This document shows, one piece after another, positions 1 through 9,354 of a DNA stretch of 64,000 bases. The stretch is from Planctobacterium marinum. Lineage in GTDB: Bacteria; Pseudomonadota; Gammaproteobacteria; Enterobacterales; Alteromonadaceae. Within the stretch, counting starts at the first letter, position 1. Every line of letters starts with the position of its first letter. The notes under the pieces were generated by a model. The model ran no database searches, was not told the origin of the DNA, and was given only the letters and a program-made list of their open reading frames with translations. The position numbers and the translations under genes were made by a program. The stretch spans positions 547,736-611,735 of the forward strand of contig NZ_JAJEWQ010000003.1 in the NCBI RefSeq assembly GCF_020687805.1, read 5' to 3'.

Positions 1-3000
1 TTTGCACAAAGCTAACAGTATCACCATCTAAATTGCTAATCACTGGCGCATCATTGACCGCTGTGACGTCTACACTAATCGACTGCAATTCCACATCACC
101 ACTTCCGTCATTATCATTGACTGTAATAGTAATGGTGGCCAAATCGGAACCACTCTGATCAGAGCTGGGAGCGTATTGAATGTTTGTTGAGCCTGACAAA
201 TAAGTATTTATTTCAGCTATGGTACCTGAAAGAGTTATAACATTATTGCTAATGGACACAGACACATTGCTGGGAACAGCAGTAAAATTGCTTGCGGGAC
301 GGCCCGCCGGTAAAGACAAGGTTCCTGAATCAGTTGAAATTTTCAGTATCAGGGACGCACTGTCTTCATCAGAAAGTGATAGTGAAGAAAGATCCAAATT
401 ACCCGGCTGATCTTCCTGGAAACTAAAATCAGTGGGAGGCAACGAGAAAACAATGCTGTCCAGCCCCGGCGCAAAATGGCCAGAACTACTTGTAATTGTA
501 AAGCTGGTAATGCCTAACCACCCCCTAAGATCCACCAATGCTCCGGCGTCGTCAGCTGTAAAATCACTTGATGATAGAGTTATCGTCTCGCCTCTTTGCC
601 CTGTAGGAGTCAATGTCAGACTCTGTGGTGCACTTCCAACTTTGAAAAAATACACCAAAGATTCCAGATTCACTTTCTGGTCAAACGATACAGTCACCAA
701 GCTAGTTGCAGAATCTGCATTAGAATAAAGGGCTTCTTCTGTACTACCGCCAAAGGTGTCCAGGTCACTATTCACCCAATTCCCTGTATCCAGGGTCACG
801 TTCATGGTTCTACTATCAACTGTCTCTGTATACACCAATGCAGAACCGATGCTACCGTCGGTCATATCAAATTCAGCAATCGTACCGGTGATCAGGCGCG
901 GAGCATCATTTACCGACGTAATATTCACCGCAATATTCTGAGTATCAGCCTGCTCTGTGCCGTCACTTAATAGCAATGACAAAATCATTGCGGATACATG
1001 ATTTTTGGGTGGTAAAATCGCAATGGCATCAGGGAAATCTAAATAATTGGTTAACGCCGCTGCCTGACCGCTTAATCGGATAGAGGTTGGCCCTAACGGT
1101 GTGACTGTGACATTATCGGCACTGCCCTTAGGAGAAACTACTCGACCTGTATTCATTGAAACCGTTAAAGTTAATGTATCATCTTCCGCGTCAGCAATAA
1201 CAACTTCACTGAAATCGACTTGCCCTTTAACATCCTCCGACAAACTTGTTGATGCAGGTACCCCGGTTATAGAGGGTACGGCATTCTCAACAATAGCAAT
1301 ACTGATAGCCTGCGGAGTTATTTCACTGGCATTATTGGTTGTCACTGATTCAACGGCTATAGCAACCGTTTCGTTATCATCAGCCACAGAGTCACTAACT
1401 GCAGTCACAGTAAAACTACTACTGCTAGCGTTCGCCGAGATAGTGAGTGAATTCGAGGTAAGTCCGTTAATGCTGTAATCAGAATTCTCAGTTGCTGTCG
1501 AGCCGGCAAAAGACATTGCCAAAGTAACATCTGCAGGAGTCGTAAATGGTTGATTCTGTGCATCTGTCAAAGCAAGGGTAACCGTGGCCTGTTCCGCTGA
1601 TTCTTCGGTGAGGTTCGATTGATCACTCGACAGTCTGATCCCTGGCAAGGTGACAAAGTTCCAGGTAGTGTTATTGGAAATCCCAGTAAAATTATTACCC
1701 GCCGTATCCTGTAACAGTCCAGAACTAACCTGCACCGCATAGTAGGTACCAACTTTTAAATCTGAATCTAATTCAATAGTCAGGGAATTAACACTAAAAC
1801 TTGCGGTTCCAGGACCTGTCAAATTCCCTGCTGACACACTAAATGTCAATGTGTCGACTATATTCCCGTTTGGCGAGAGTTCGTATACCAATAGGCTGCC
1901 GGCAGAAGCACTGTTAAGCTGAACATTCTCACTAAACGTTAAAATCAAATTACTGTTATATGCAACCCCAATCGCGTCGTCCATTGGTGTCGTACTGGAT
2001 AGCACAGGGCTAGTAGAGTCAGAAGTAAAACTCAGTTGCGTAGCTGCTGAATTATTATTCCCGGCAGAATCGGTAGCTATTGCGGAGGGTACATCGACGG
2101 TCACAGCGCCATCGGTCGAGGCAGCGATAGCCGCAGTATAGACCGAAGCACTAGTACTGGAAAAGTTACTCGCAGAACCATTTCCAATGCTGATATCATT
2201 GACGGTGAACCCTGAAACAGCTTCAGTGAATGTGAATGTGACGATAGTATTGCCTTGCGCCAGTGAGTCCTGAGCACTCAAAGAAAGACCAGGTGCTGTC
2301 GTATCGTAGTTAACAGAATATTGTGTTGCTGCACTGCTGGAATTACCCGCAGAATCCGTGCCCGCATCAGCTGCAACATCAATAGTAACCTGCCCTTCGG
2401 TGGTCGGAGTAATTGTTGCTGTATAGACCGCCCCACTATTCTGATTAAAATTACTGACAGTACCATTATTCACCGAAATATCACCGCTACCAAAGCCTGT
2501 CACTGTCTCAGAGAAGGTAAAAGTGGTAATAAAGGCGGCATTAACATCCGTGGACGGACTGCTAATAGTAACGGTTGGCTTTGTTGCATCGTACACCATA
2601 CCATAGCCAGGTGCTGCCGTGTTGCCATTACCCGCAGAGTCCTGTGCAGAATTCTCAGCCAGATTACCGGTAACATCACCATCATTGCTGGGCGACACTG
2701 TTACGGTATAAACACTAGCACTATTGGCACTAAAATTACTTAGCGAAGCATTGGTAAACGTCAGATCATCAATGGTAAATCCGGTCACATCTTCACTAAA
2801 GGTAACAGTGACAGGAAATGATGAGTTGTAGGGGTTTGCCACGAAGTCAACGATACTGACAGTTGGTGCAGTATTGTCTACACTGAATGTGGGGGACGGT
2901 CCGGCTGAGCCTGCCTGCCTATCACCATTACGTGCTGTACCAGCCTCAATACTTATACCTAAAGTCCCGTCACCCGCGATGTTAGTCAGGTTCACAACCG

Positions 3001-5959
3001 GGCTGTTAGTTGTACCGTCAGTAACCGTAATAGTTGCACTGGCATCACCTGTTGCATTCAATGCAATACTCGTTGGTGTAAGGCTGGTTTGTTCTGAATT
3101 ACTATACGTAATATCAAAAGTAACAGGACCGCTATTTACAATACCAGTACTGGGTGACCCGATAACTAAACTAGGTGTCGGAATTTCAGGTGACGATTCG
3201 TATACAATTGACAATTGTGTCGCCGCTGGATTTTTCACTGAACCATCAACCGCATCATCCACAACATTAGCAGGCAAATCGACCGTTACCGTGCCGTCAG
3301 CACTCGGAGAGAGTGTCGCTGAATAATTGCTTCCAGACCCAGCCAAATTACTGATTGTACCATTGCTTACAGACAGATCAGATTCAATGAAATTAACAAC
3401 ATCTCGGCTAAAGGATATAAACAAAGGGATATCAGAGGACGATGTTGGCGATGACTCGCTTGTACTAAGTAGTACAGTCAGCGGCACGACATTTAAAAAA
3501 GTACTTGAAGCACTAAATGTGGTATTTGCACTATTCACAGTGGCTGAGCCTTGGGACGTACTGCTATTGTATATACCGTCAGTATTGGCAGGTATTGCTA
3601 CAGTGACATCAAAGCTACAGTTTGAGCCGGTCTGAAGTTCACCTCCAGAAAAACTCAAATTTGTCGTCCCTGTCACAGTACTAGAACCATTACATGGCGT
3701 AGATGGCAATGCTCCATTAACGACTGTACCGCTAATAATTGCCGACAGATCATGAGAAAACTGAATTGCCGTCGCAGCAGAGGCATTAGCATCATTGCTA
3801 ATAGTATATCTGATAACCACATCAGAAGATGGTAGTGCAGGATCTGAGAGAAATTGGTGACTAATGCTCAGGCCAGTAACTGCAAAGTTACCGGAAACAG
3901 AAGCAGAGGTAACATTTGAACTTGAAACGGTTGCATTTACAATGGAGGTGGAGATCGTCACGGAACCGGCTCCAGCGCTGGACGGAACAAGTGCAGTGAC
4001 AGTGATATTACATGATTCTCCTGCCGACATCGTAATGCCCGTTGCCGAAAGGTTGGATGTACCAGAAATTGATGAGCCGCTGCCACAAACATCATTTTGT
4101 GCACTGCTAACAGCCGCCAGCCCTGCAAGCGCTGTGTCTAAGTTAACCGTAAATCCAACATTTGTGGCATCAGCTGTAGCATTTTCACTGTAATTTAACG
4201 AAAAGTTTAATGTAATCGTTCCACCTGGAACGACGTTTCCTTCTGCGACAGAAAAGCTCATAGACGGAGCTGCTACTACAGACAATTGAGTACTCGCTTC
4301 GCCAATCCCCAAACTGGTTCCAGACACCGTTGCTGTACCACTTGACGACGAAAAACTGTAAGTTCCAGACTGAGCGTTGTCTGGCACAGTTAGCACCACA
4401 TCAAATGTGCAATTCGCACCAGCACTAAGACTACCACTATTCATAGAAAAACCCGTAATCGTCCCAGAACTTTCACTTATTGTAGAAGAGGAAGAGCCTG
4501 AGCCACAATAGTTAGCAGTAGGTAAGGTTTTGGCAACGAAGCCAGCCAACCCATCCGTCGTAAGTACAGAAAAAGTGATGTCGGAAACAGGGTTTGCAGA
4601 ATCGGTATTTGTAACGTTAAACCGCAATGTTACATCCTCTTCAGGTGCTACTGATGAAGACAAAAATTGCATAGACAGCAATGGCGCTTTTCTCACCCTG
4701 AGCGTTGCGCTTGCTGCTGTGGACGTAGTGGCAACACCTCGGGTCAAATTAATAGTACTGGAGGTAAATGTATAATCGCCCGCAGCAGCATTTGAAGGAA
4801 CCAATACAGTTACAGAAAAAGTACATGTATCTTCAGACGCCAGACTAACATTGGTCACACTTAAATTAGATGAACCGGAGATTGTTGACCCTGCACCACA
4901 GAACCCTGAGGAAGGTAACACGGTTGCGACGAGGCCGGAAAGTGTTGCATTTAAATCAGCGGTGAAGTTCAACCCATCTATATTGTTTTCTCGGTCAATA
5001 TTAACCAACTCAAAATCAAGTGTTATTGTCTCACCCGGGGAGGCCTCTTCAGAAAAACTCGCGGCCATTACTGAACCGTTGGTTATTGAATTTTCCACCG
5101 CTACCAAAGTACTTGCAGGACCACTTGTACCGGCCGAAGAAGATAGTGTACCGGTTTCAAGGTGATAACTACCAATTTCAGCAGGCGCTTTAACATTCAC
5201 CGTTGCTGTACAGGATGCACCAGCATTCACTTCCACATCATTGGCCGTAACCGACTGGCCACTGGTAGAAATAGCAAACGATCCTAAGACGAAAGTGGAA
5301 ATGGTTCTCAATGGACAATTGTGTGAAAACTCAGGACTCGTAGCTAATTCAAAGCCATTATTTAGAAGATGAGTAAAATCGACAAATGTTGCATTGGAAC
5401 CACTATGGGAGTTGTCAATTGTATATGTAAGAGTGGTTATATCGCCCGGAGATACAGAGACCGGAGAGGCAGACAACGACAGTGAAGGAAGTGAGCTGGA
5501 GACAGTGATATCAGCATTAGCAGTAGTGTGGCTTCCTGCACCAGAAGTCAAAGTACCTGTCGTCAGGCTATGTGTTCCTACTGTTGTGCTTGTCACTACC
5601 AGTGAATAGGTACAGGAAACACCCGTTCCTATGCGACCACCTGAGAGGGAAATACTGGTGCCGCCCCCGGGTGCAGATATTTGAGCCGAGTGGCAATCGG
5701 TAGTCGCATTGGGTGATGCCGAAATTGATACTCCTGCCGGTAAGGTTGCACTGAATGCGGCTTCACTTAACGCAGTATCATTAGAGGTATTGTCTATTGT
5801 AAATGTCAGTGTAGAGCTGGCACCGGGCGCAATCGTTGAGGGAGAAAATGCTGCCGTAAAATTTGGATCTCCAGCCAAAACCTCACCTGGTTTCACCAAG
5901 CTCAGAAATAACACAAGCGCTGCTATAAAATTGCGATAGAATCGAGATTGCAGTGACAT
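1..5959 (-). CDS. Giant exported multi-domain surface protein (N-terminal part; 3' end outside window)
   Basis: The frame reads from an ATG at 5959 to the left edge, at least 1986 codons, with no stop seen in the stretches I translated. It begins with a signal peptide (basic start, hydrophobic core, cleavage near VLAG, about residue 30). Residues about 30-800 are several repeats of roughly 120-130 residues of the DUF11/DUF7933-like bacterial surface type (motifs such as LTFTIDN and SCTYSL, paired cysteines). Residues about 800-1320 are bacterial Ig-like repeats with the pattern FTFSE-V-GF-DI-NG. At about 1324-1440 is an SbsA/Big_5-type Ig domain (DDAIGVAYNSNLILTFSENV), then a Calx-beta-like domain (about 1445-1560). 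The part nearest the edge is cadherin/tandem-95-like and ends in AVNDAPVISNLDGD. The family is usually secreted or surface-anchored, acting in adhesion or the biofilm matrix. The C-terminal sorting signal is not visible. Composition is rich in Ser, Thr, Asn, Val and Asp. The gene diverges from 6091. Confidence 0.85.
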   Translation of the reverse strand, partial: MSLQSRFYRNFIAALVLFLSLVKPGEVLAGDPNFTAAFSPSTIAPGASSTLTFTIDNTSNDTALSEAAFSATLPAGVSISASPNATTDCHSAQISAPGGGTSISLSGGRIGTGVSCTYSLVVTSTTVGTHSLTTGTLTSGAGSHTTANADITVSSSLPSLSLSASPVSVSPGDITTLTYTIDNSHSGSNATFVDFTHLLNNGFELATSPEFSHNCPLRTISTFVLGSFAISTSGQSVTANDVEVNAGASCTATVNVKAPAEIGSYHLETGTLSSSAGTSGPASTLVAVENSITNGSVMAASFSEEASPGETITLDFELVNIDRENNIDGLNFTADLNATLSGLVATVLPSSGFCGAGSTISGSSNLSVTNVSLASEDTCTFSVTVLVPSNAAAGDYTFTSSTINLTRGVATTSTAASATLRVRKAPLLSMQFLSSSVAPEEDVTLRFNVTNTDSANPVSDITFSVLTTDGLAGFVAKTLPTANYCGSGSSSSTISESSGTITGFSMNSGSLSAGANCTFDVVLTVPDNAQSGTYSFSSSSGTATVSGTSLGIGEASTQLSVVAAPSMSFSVAEGNVVPGGTITLNFSLNYSENATADATNVGFTVNLDTALAGLAAVSSAQNDVCGSGSSISGTSNLSATGITMSAGESCNITVTALVPSSAGAGSVTISTSIVNATVSSSNVTSASVSGNFAVTGLSISHQFLSDPALPSSDVVIRYTISNDANASAATAIQFSHDLSAIISGTVVNGALPSTPCNGSSTVTGTTNLSFSGGELQTGSNCSFDVTVAIPANTDGIYNSSTSQGSATVNSANTTFSASSTFLNVVPLTVLLSTSESSPTSSSDIPLFISFSRDVVNFIESDLSVSNGTISNLAGSGSNYSATLSPSADGTVTVDLPANVVDDAVDGSVKNPAATQLSIVYESSPEIPTPSLVIGSPSTGIVNSGPVTFDITYSNSEQTSLTPTSIALNATGDASATITVTDGTTNSPVVNLTNIAGDGTLGISIEAGTARNGDRQAGSAGPSPTFSVDNTAPTVSIVDFVANPYNSSFPVTVTFSEDVTGFTIDDLTFTNASLSNFSANSASVYTVTVSPSNDGDVTGNLAENSAQDSAGNGNTAAPGYGMVYDATKPTVTISSPSTDVNAAFITTFTFSETVTGFGSGDISVNNGTVSNFNQNSGAVYTATITPTTEGQVTIDVAADAGTDSAGNSSSAATQYSVNYDTTAPGLSLSAQDSLAQGNTIVTFTFTEAVSGFTVNDISIGNGSASNFSSTSASVYTAAIAASTDGAVTVDVPSAIATDSAGNNNSAATQLSFTSDSTSPVLSSTTPMDDAIGVAYNSNLILTFSENVQLNSASAGSLLVYELSPNGNIVDTLTFSVSAGNLTGPGTASFSVNSLTIELDSDLKVGTYYAVQVSSGLLQDTAGNNFTGISNNTTWNFVTLPGIRLSSDQSNLTEESAEQATVTLALTDAQNQPFTTPADVTLAMSFAGSTATENSDYSINGLTSNSLTISANASSSSFTVTAVSDSVADDNETVAIAVESVTTNNASEITPQAISIAIVENAVPSITGVPASTSLSEDVKGQVDFSEVVIADAEDDTLTLTVSMNTGRVVSPKGSADNVTVTPLGPTSIRLSGQAAALTNYLDFPDAIAILPPKNHVSAMILSLLLSDGTEQADTQNIAVNITSVNDAPRLITGTIAEFDMTDGSIGSALVYTETVDSRTMNVTLDTGNWVNSDLDTFGGSTEEALYSNADSATSLVTVSFDQKVNLESLVYFFKVGSAPQSLTLTPTGQRGETITLSSSDFTADDAGALVDLRGWLGITSFTITSSSGHFAPGLDSIVFSLPPTDFSFQEDQPGNLDLSSLSLSDEDSASLILKISTDSGTLSLPAGRPASNFTAVPSNVSVSISNNVITLSGTIAEINTYLSGSTNIQYAPSSDQSGSDLATITITVNDNDGSGDVELQSISVDVTAVNDAPVISNLDGDTVSFVQ

Positions 5960-6090
5960 AATGATTTTAATTGTAATTCGAATATAAGATGGATTGCTGA
6001 TTACTATAGAAAATAACCAGTGTTCACGCTACGATTTTGAAGTAAAAACTACAAATTTCATACTAATTACTCTGCACAGGTGTTTCTAAA

Positions 6091-7032
6091 ATGACTAATT
6101 CCACAGTGTTCACATTATTTGCCTTTATTTTTAGTGGGTATTGTCACGCTGAGAGACTCATTCAGTATAACGGTAGTCTTATTTACGCTAATATATCGAA
6201 TACCCTGAATTTAAAGGCAACTGTTGATCAATATTTGTGGCAAAACAATGAAGAGTTCATCAAATTCAGATTTGAGGAAAAAGATATTCCGGCGGCTCAA
6301 TTAAATCAACTCGCACAAGCTCGTGCTCTGAACAGTATAAATATGACAACCATCCCAAAGCCTGATTCATTGAGATTGAATGAAAAGGTTTTAGTTGTCA
6401 GAGAGCTTATTGCCGACTCCAATTTTTTACGGTTTCACCTGGTGGATGGGCAAGGAGCAACCAGTTTTCAACTACAACTTAGTTTACCGGAGAGACTCTT
6501 TATAAAACACGAGCGAGAGATTGCCTATATGTTTGAAAGTGTTGAATGGCAACTATCTGAATTACTAACGTTATCGACTTCCCCTTGCATCAAAATTGAG
6601 AATATGCGCGGATTTAAAATTACGCAGAAACACGAAAATTCACTGGTACTGCGCAGCAACAATCAACATGAATACCTTAATGATGTGCTATTGATTATCA
6701 GCCTATTGCCACACACCTCAGGTAAACATAATCTTGAGGAACGCAGTAAAAGCGAACTAATGAACTCTAAATCTCTCGTTGAACTTAATTTACTAAAGAC
6801 CTCGAACACCACTACAGAATCTGGAGAAAATACTAAAATCTTCGCTACTGCAGTCATGGCTAAAGAAAATACTAGTATAGATCTAATCCAATCTTCTAAA
6901 GTTATAGCCAATCGGGTAATTTTAACGCAACTAATCGCAGTAAAAGGGTTGCACAGCTTTTTAAGGTTGGAAGAGGAAATAGATAAAGTCATAGAGTATA
7001 TTTATGTCGATGCGCCTCACTTTAGGCCGTAA
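6091..7032 (+). CDS. Exported protein of unknown function
   Basis: A 313-residue protein that I do not recognise. It starts with a clear signal peptide (MTNSTVFTLFAFIFSGYCHA, cleavage after about residue 20), so it should be periplasmic or secreted. The mature part has no transmembrane segment and mixed charge, with no repeat or catalytic motif I can name. The ATG is preceded by a weak purine stretch (acaggtg) about 10 nt upstream. It faces away from the giant surface protein and is followed after 130 nt by another small exported protein and the S74-domain gene. These three plus-strand genes may be one surface-related unit. That link is inference from position only. Confidence 0.6.
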   Translation: MTNSTVFTLFAFIFSGYCHAERLIQYNGSLIYANISNTLNLKATVDQYLWQNNEEFIKFRFEEKDIPAAQLNQLAQARALNSINMTTIPKPDSLRLNEKVLVVRELIADSNFLRFHLVDGQGATSFQLQLSLPERLFIKHEREIAYMFESVEWQLSELLTLSTSPCIKIENMRGFKITQKHENSLVLRSNNQHEYLNDVLLIISLLPHTSGKHNLEERSKSELMNSKSLVELNLLKTSNTTTESGENTKIFATAVMAKENTSIDLIQSSKVIANRVILTQLIAVKGLHSFLRLEEEIDKVIEYIYVDAPHFRP

Positions 7033-7162
7033 CTAAGTAGAAAAAATTCCATCTTTTTTGATAATAAAAATGGAAAATTATCTAAAACTGTTTATATTGA
7101 CGGCATGAGCTTTACTCCAGACGTCACGTTGACATAATTCAAGAATACCGCAGGTCTTTTAT

Positions 7163-7630
7163 ATGCTTAGGTTATCATCAACTATCATTTTGTTGCTTGT
7201 TTGTACCTCGACGCTAGGCTCTGATTTGTTTGAGCTAAGCAAATCGGAACAACCAGATAAAGAATTAATCAAAGCGTCTATGTCGAGTTCGATGATTTCC
7301 TTTCAAATTGGCACCACCAGCCACGGAGGTACGGTTTCGATTTCAGGTCCTGACGGTATTTTCATGACCGAAGCGTTTGAAGGTCAGTCAACAACCATAA
7401 ACTTACTTAATAGCTTGAAAAAATTGCCCCCGGGTCGATACACCTACACAATTAAGGCCCATGTTGGAAACCTTAGACTAGTGCAAGACACTATCGACAA
7501 TGGCAGAGGGGAAGATAATTTCACTTATGCTGGTACCCCAATTTCTCATAGCGGCAGTTTTGTGGTGAATTCAGGTAGTATTCAATCCTTCTCGCAAATT
7601 AAAGAGGCAAGTAATAATGATGAGTGGTAA
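7163..7630 (+). CDS. Small exported protein of unknown function
   Basis: A 155-residue protein with an N-terminal signal peptide (hydrophobic residues 4-19, cleavage near TLGS). The mature part contains GGTVSISGPDG and PPGRYTYTIKA, which look like beta-strands of a small Ig-like or carbohydrate-binding fold. I cannot assign a family. The last 14 nt overlap the start of the next gene, so the two are probably translationally coupled. The following gene encodes a repeat protein with an intramolecular chaperone domain, and this one may be its secreted partner (inference). A single run of the mature sequence against structure databases would decide the fold. Confidence 0.6.
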   Translation: MLRLSSTIILLLVCTSTLGSDLFELSKSEQPDKELIKASMSSSMISFQIGTTSHGGTVSISGPDGIFMTEAFEGQSTTINLLNSLKKLPPGRYTYTIKAHVGNLRLVQDTIDNGRGEDNFTYAGTPISHSGSFVVNSGSIQSFSQIKEASNNDEW

Positions 7631-8426
7631 TCGGAGTGTGAGAATATCCAAAATTATTGCTTACTTGCAGAGCGTAGTTGTAAGTTCACTACTGTTAAAC
7701 AGTCAAACTATTCTGGCCGATCAGTTATTCAATGACGATATAGTAGTCAAAGGTAGTATTTGTGTAGGTGTCGATTGTAACTCCGGTGAGAACTTTAACT
7801 TCGACACTATCCGAATGAAAGAAAATAACCTCAGAATCAGGTTTATTGACACCAGTAGTTCTGGGGGGTTCCCTACCAGGGATTGGCAAATCACCGCAAA
7901 TGACTCTGCAAATGGTGGATTGAATAAATTTTCAATTGAAAACATTGACGGTCAGACTGTCCCTTTTACAATTTTGGATGGTGCAGAGTCAAACTCCTTG
8001 TATATCCATATGAACAACCGTATTGGGTTAGGAACAACATCGCCAGCGATGCAGTTGCACTCCGTCACAGGAAATAGCCCAACAATAAGACTTGAACAGG
8101 ATGGCTCTTCAGGTTTTGCTGCGCAGGCTTGGGATATTGGAAGTAACGAAACCAATTTTTTTGTGAGAGATGTAAGTAATAATTCCCAGTTACCTTTCAG
8201 AATCAGGGCTGGTGCACCAAATGGTGCGTTGTATGTAGATACTGATGGTGACATAGGGTTAGGCACCCTCTCTCCTGATGGCATTTTCGACCTTGCCCAT
8301 CCATCAGATGCTAATAATCATGCTGTGTTGGTGTCCTCCTCAGGAAATTTTGGGATCAACATCGACAATAGTTTTTCCCCCAGAGGCTTGCTTGATGTGC
8401 AAACAACTGGGGTCTATCGCGCCTGA
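7617..8426 (+). CDS. N-terminal half of a frameshifted tail-fibre-like exported protein
   Basis: This 269-codon frame encodes the N-terminal half of a protein that continues in another frame at 8426. A signal peptide is visible (hydrophobic segment around residues 14-34, ending ILADQ). The rest consists of short beta-repeats with recurring units such as LYIHMNNRIGLGTTSP, LYVDTDGDIGLGTLSP and GLLDVQTTGV, the style of trimeric tail-fibre or fibre-tip proteins that end in an S74 chaperone domain. The frame stops at 8424-8426 in the middle of a repeat. The matching repeat downstream reads FDVQTSGVSKFLVADDGD, whereas here GLLDVQTTGV is followed by YRA and stop. Adding one base near 8414-8419 would restore an alignment ending S-R-L-M-V-Q-S-D-G. 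The frameshift may be real or a sequencing error. Confidence 0.6.
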   Translation: MMSGNRSVRISKIIAYLQSVVVSSLLLNSQTILADQLFNDDIVVKGSICVGVDCNSGENFNFDTIRMKENNLRIRFIDTSSSGGFPTRDWQITANDSANGGLNKFSIENIDGQTVPFTILDGAESNSLYIHMNNRIGLGTTSPAMQLHSVTGNSPTIRLEQDGSSGFAAQAWDIGSNETNFFVRDVSNNSQLPFRIRAGAPNGALYVDTDGDIGLGTLSPDGIFDLAHPSDANNHAVLVSSSGNFGINIDNSFSPRGLLDVQTTGVYRA

Positions 8427-9277
8427 TGGTTCAAAGCGATGGTAAAGTAGCAGTTGGACTAAGCACTGCCGGAACAGCAAATGGAATATTTGATGTGCAA
8501 ACGTCAGGTGTGTCAAAGTTTTTGGTGGCTGACGACGGTGATATTGCAATTGGAAAGTCCTCTGTTTCAGGCTCGAACCGGCTAGAAGTTCGCAATAGTG
8601 GTAATACTAAAGATCTAATGGCCTTAACAGATACTGGTGAACTTGCGCTCGGTACGTTGTCATTTCCCACTGTTTCTTTGATTGAGCCGACACTTATATT
8701 AAAAGGGAAAGAAAGCACACATCACGGAATTTTAGTAGATACACCTACCACTGATTATACGGGTTCACTTATATTCGCAAAGAACGGTACTGCAAATTGG
8801 TTCTTAAGCTCGCGCAATAATTTTACCAACGGCAACGACAGGTTTGTGATATTTAACAAAAGTATTGTTGAGGTCATGTCATTTGAGCAAAGTGGAAAGA
8901 TTGGACTTGGGGTGGTTTCAGTATCAGCAGGAAATGCAATTGAGCACAGCAATGGAGCAGCGCTCACGACTGGTGGCGCATGGACAAACGGGTCCAGCAG
9001 GGAAACTAAGAATCATGTTGTTGCATTGGCTTATGAAGATGCATATAAGGCCCTTGAGGAACTAGAGCCTGTTACCTTTGAATATAAAAAAGAACCTGGC
9101 GAAACATATGTTGGTTTTATCGCTGAAGACGCACCTGAGTTAGTTGCTACAAATAACAGAAAAGGGATAGCATCGATGGACGTCGTGGCCGTTTTGACTA
9201 AAGTCGTGCAGGATCAAAACAAGACAATTAGAGAATTAAATGAGCGACTTGCCAAACTAGAACGGGGCAGTAATTAA
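8426..9277 (+). CDS. C-terminal half of the frameshifted protein, with a Peptidase S74 chaperone domain
   Basis: The ATG at 8426 overlaps the preceding stop (TGATG), but this is probably not a true start, because the first residues (MVQSDGKVAVG) are the interior of a repeat. There are more beta-repeats (VADDGDIAIG, LTDTGELALG), then a C-terminal S74 domain at about residues 185-275. Its hallmarks are the SSRETK cleavage-site region with its candidate Ser/Lys pair, ALEELEPVTFEYK, YVGFIAEDAPEL and a C-terminal coiled coil (QNKTIRELNERLAKLE). S74 domains trimerise a fibre and then cut themselves off. Together with 7617-8426 the original protein would be about 554 residues. The combined length is one base short of a multiple of three, as a 1-nt loss would give. 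Without the first half this piece lacks a signal peptide, so it is probably non-functional unless recoding occurs. Confidence 0.65.
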   Translation: MVQSDGKVAVGLSTAGTANGIFDVQTSGVSKFLVADDGDIAIGKSSVSGSNRLEVRNSGNTKDLMALTDTGELALGTLSFPTVSLIEPTLILKGKESTHHGILVDTPTTDYTGSLIFAKNGTANWFLSSRNNFTNGNDRFVIFNKSIVEVMSFEQSGKIGLGVVSVSAGNAIEHSNGAALTTGGAWTNGSSRETKNHVVALAYEDAYKALEELEPVTFEYKKEPGETYVGFIAEDAPELVATNNRKGIASMDVVAVLTKVVQDQNKTIRELNERLAKLERGSN

Positions 9278-9354
9278 AATAAACAGGGCAACGTTCATGT
9301 TAATCATTGACAAAATACTTTGTAACTCCTAGAGATACTATCGCAAAGTTAAAT

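Noticed and set aside
219-5939. Many short plus-strand open frames across the left 6 kb
   Set aside because: They lie antisense to the giant minus-strand frame, have no ribosome binding sites or domains, and switch frames repeatedly.
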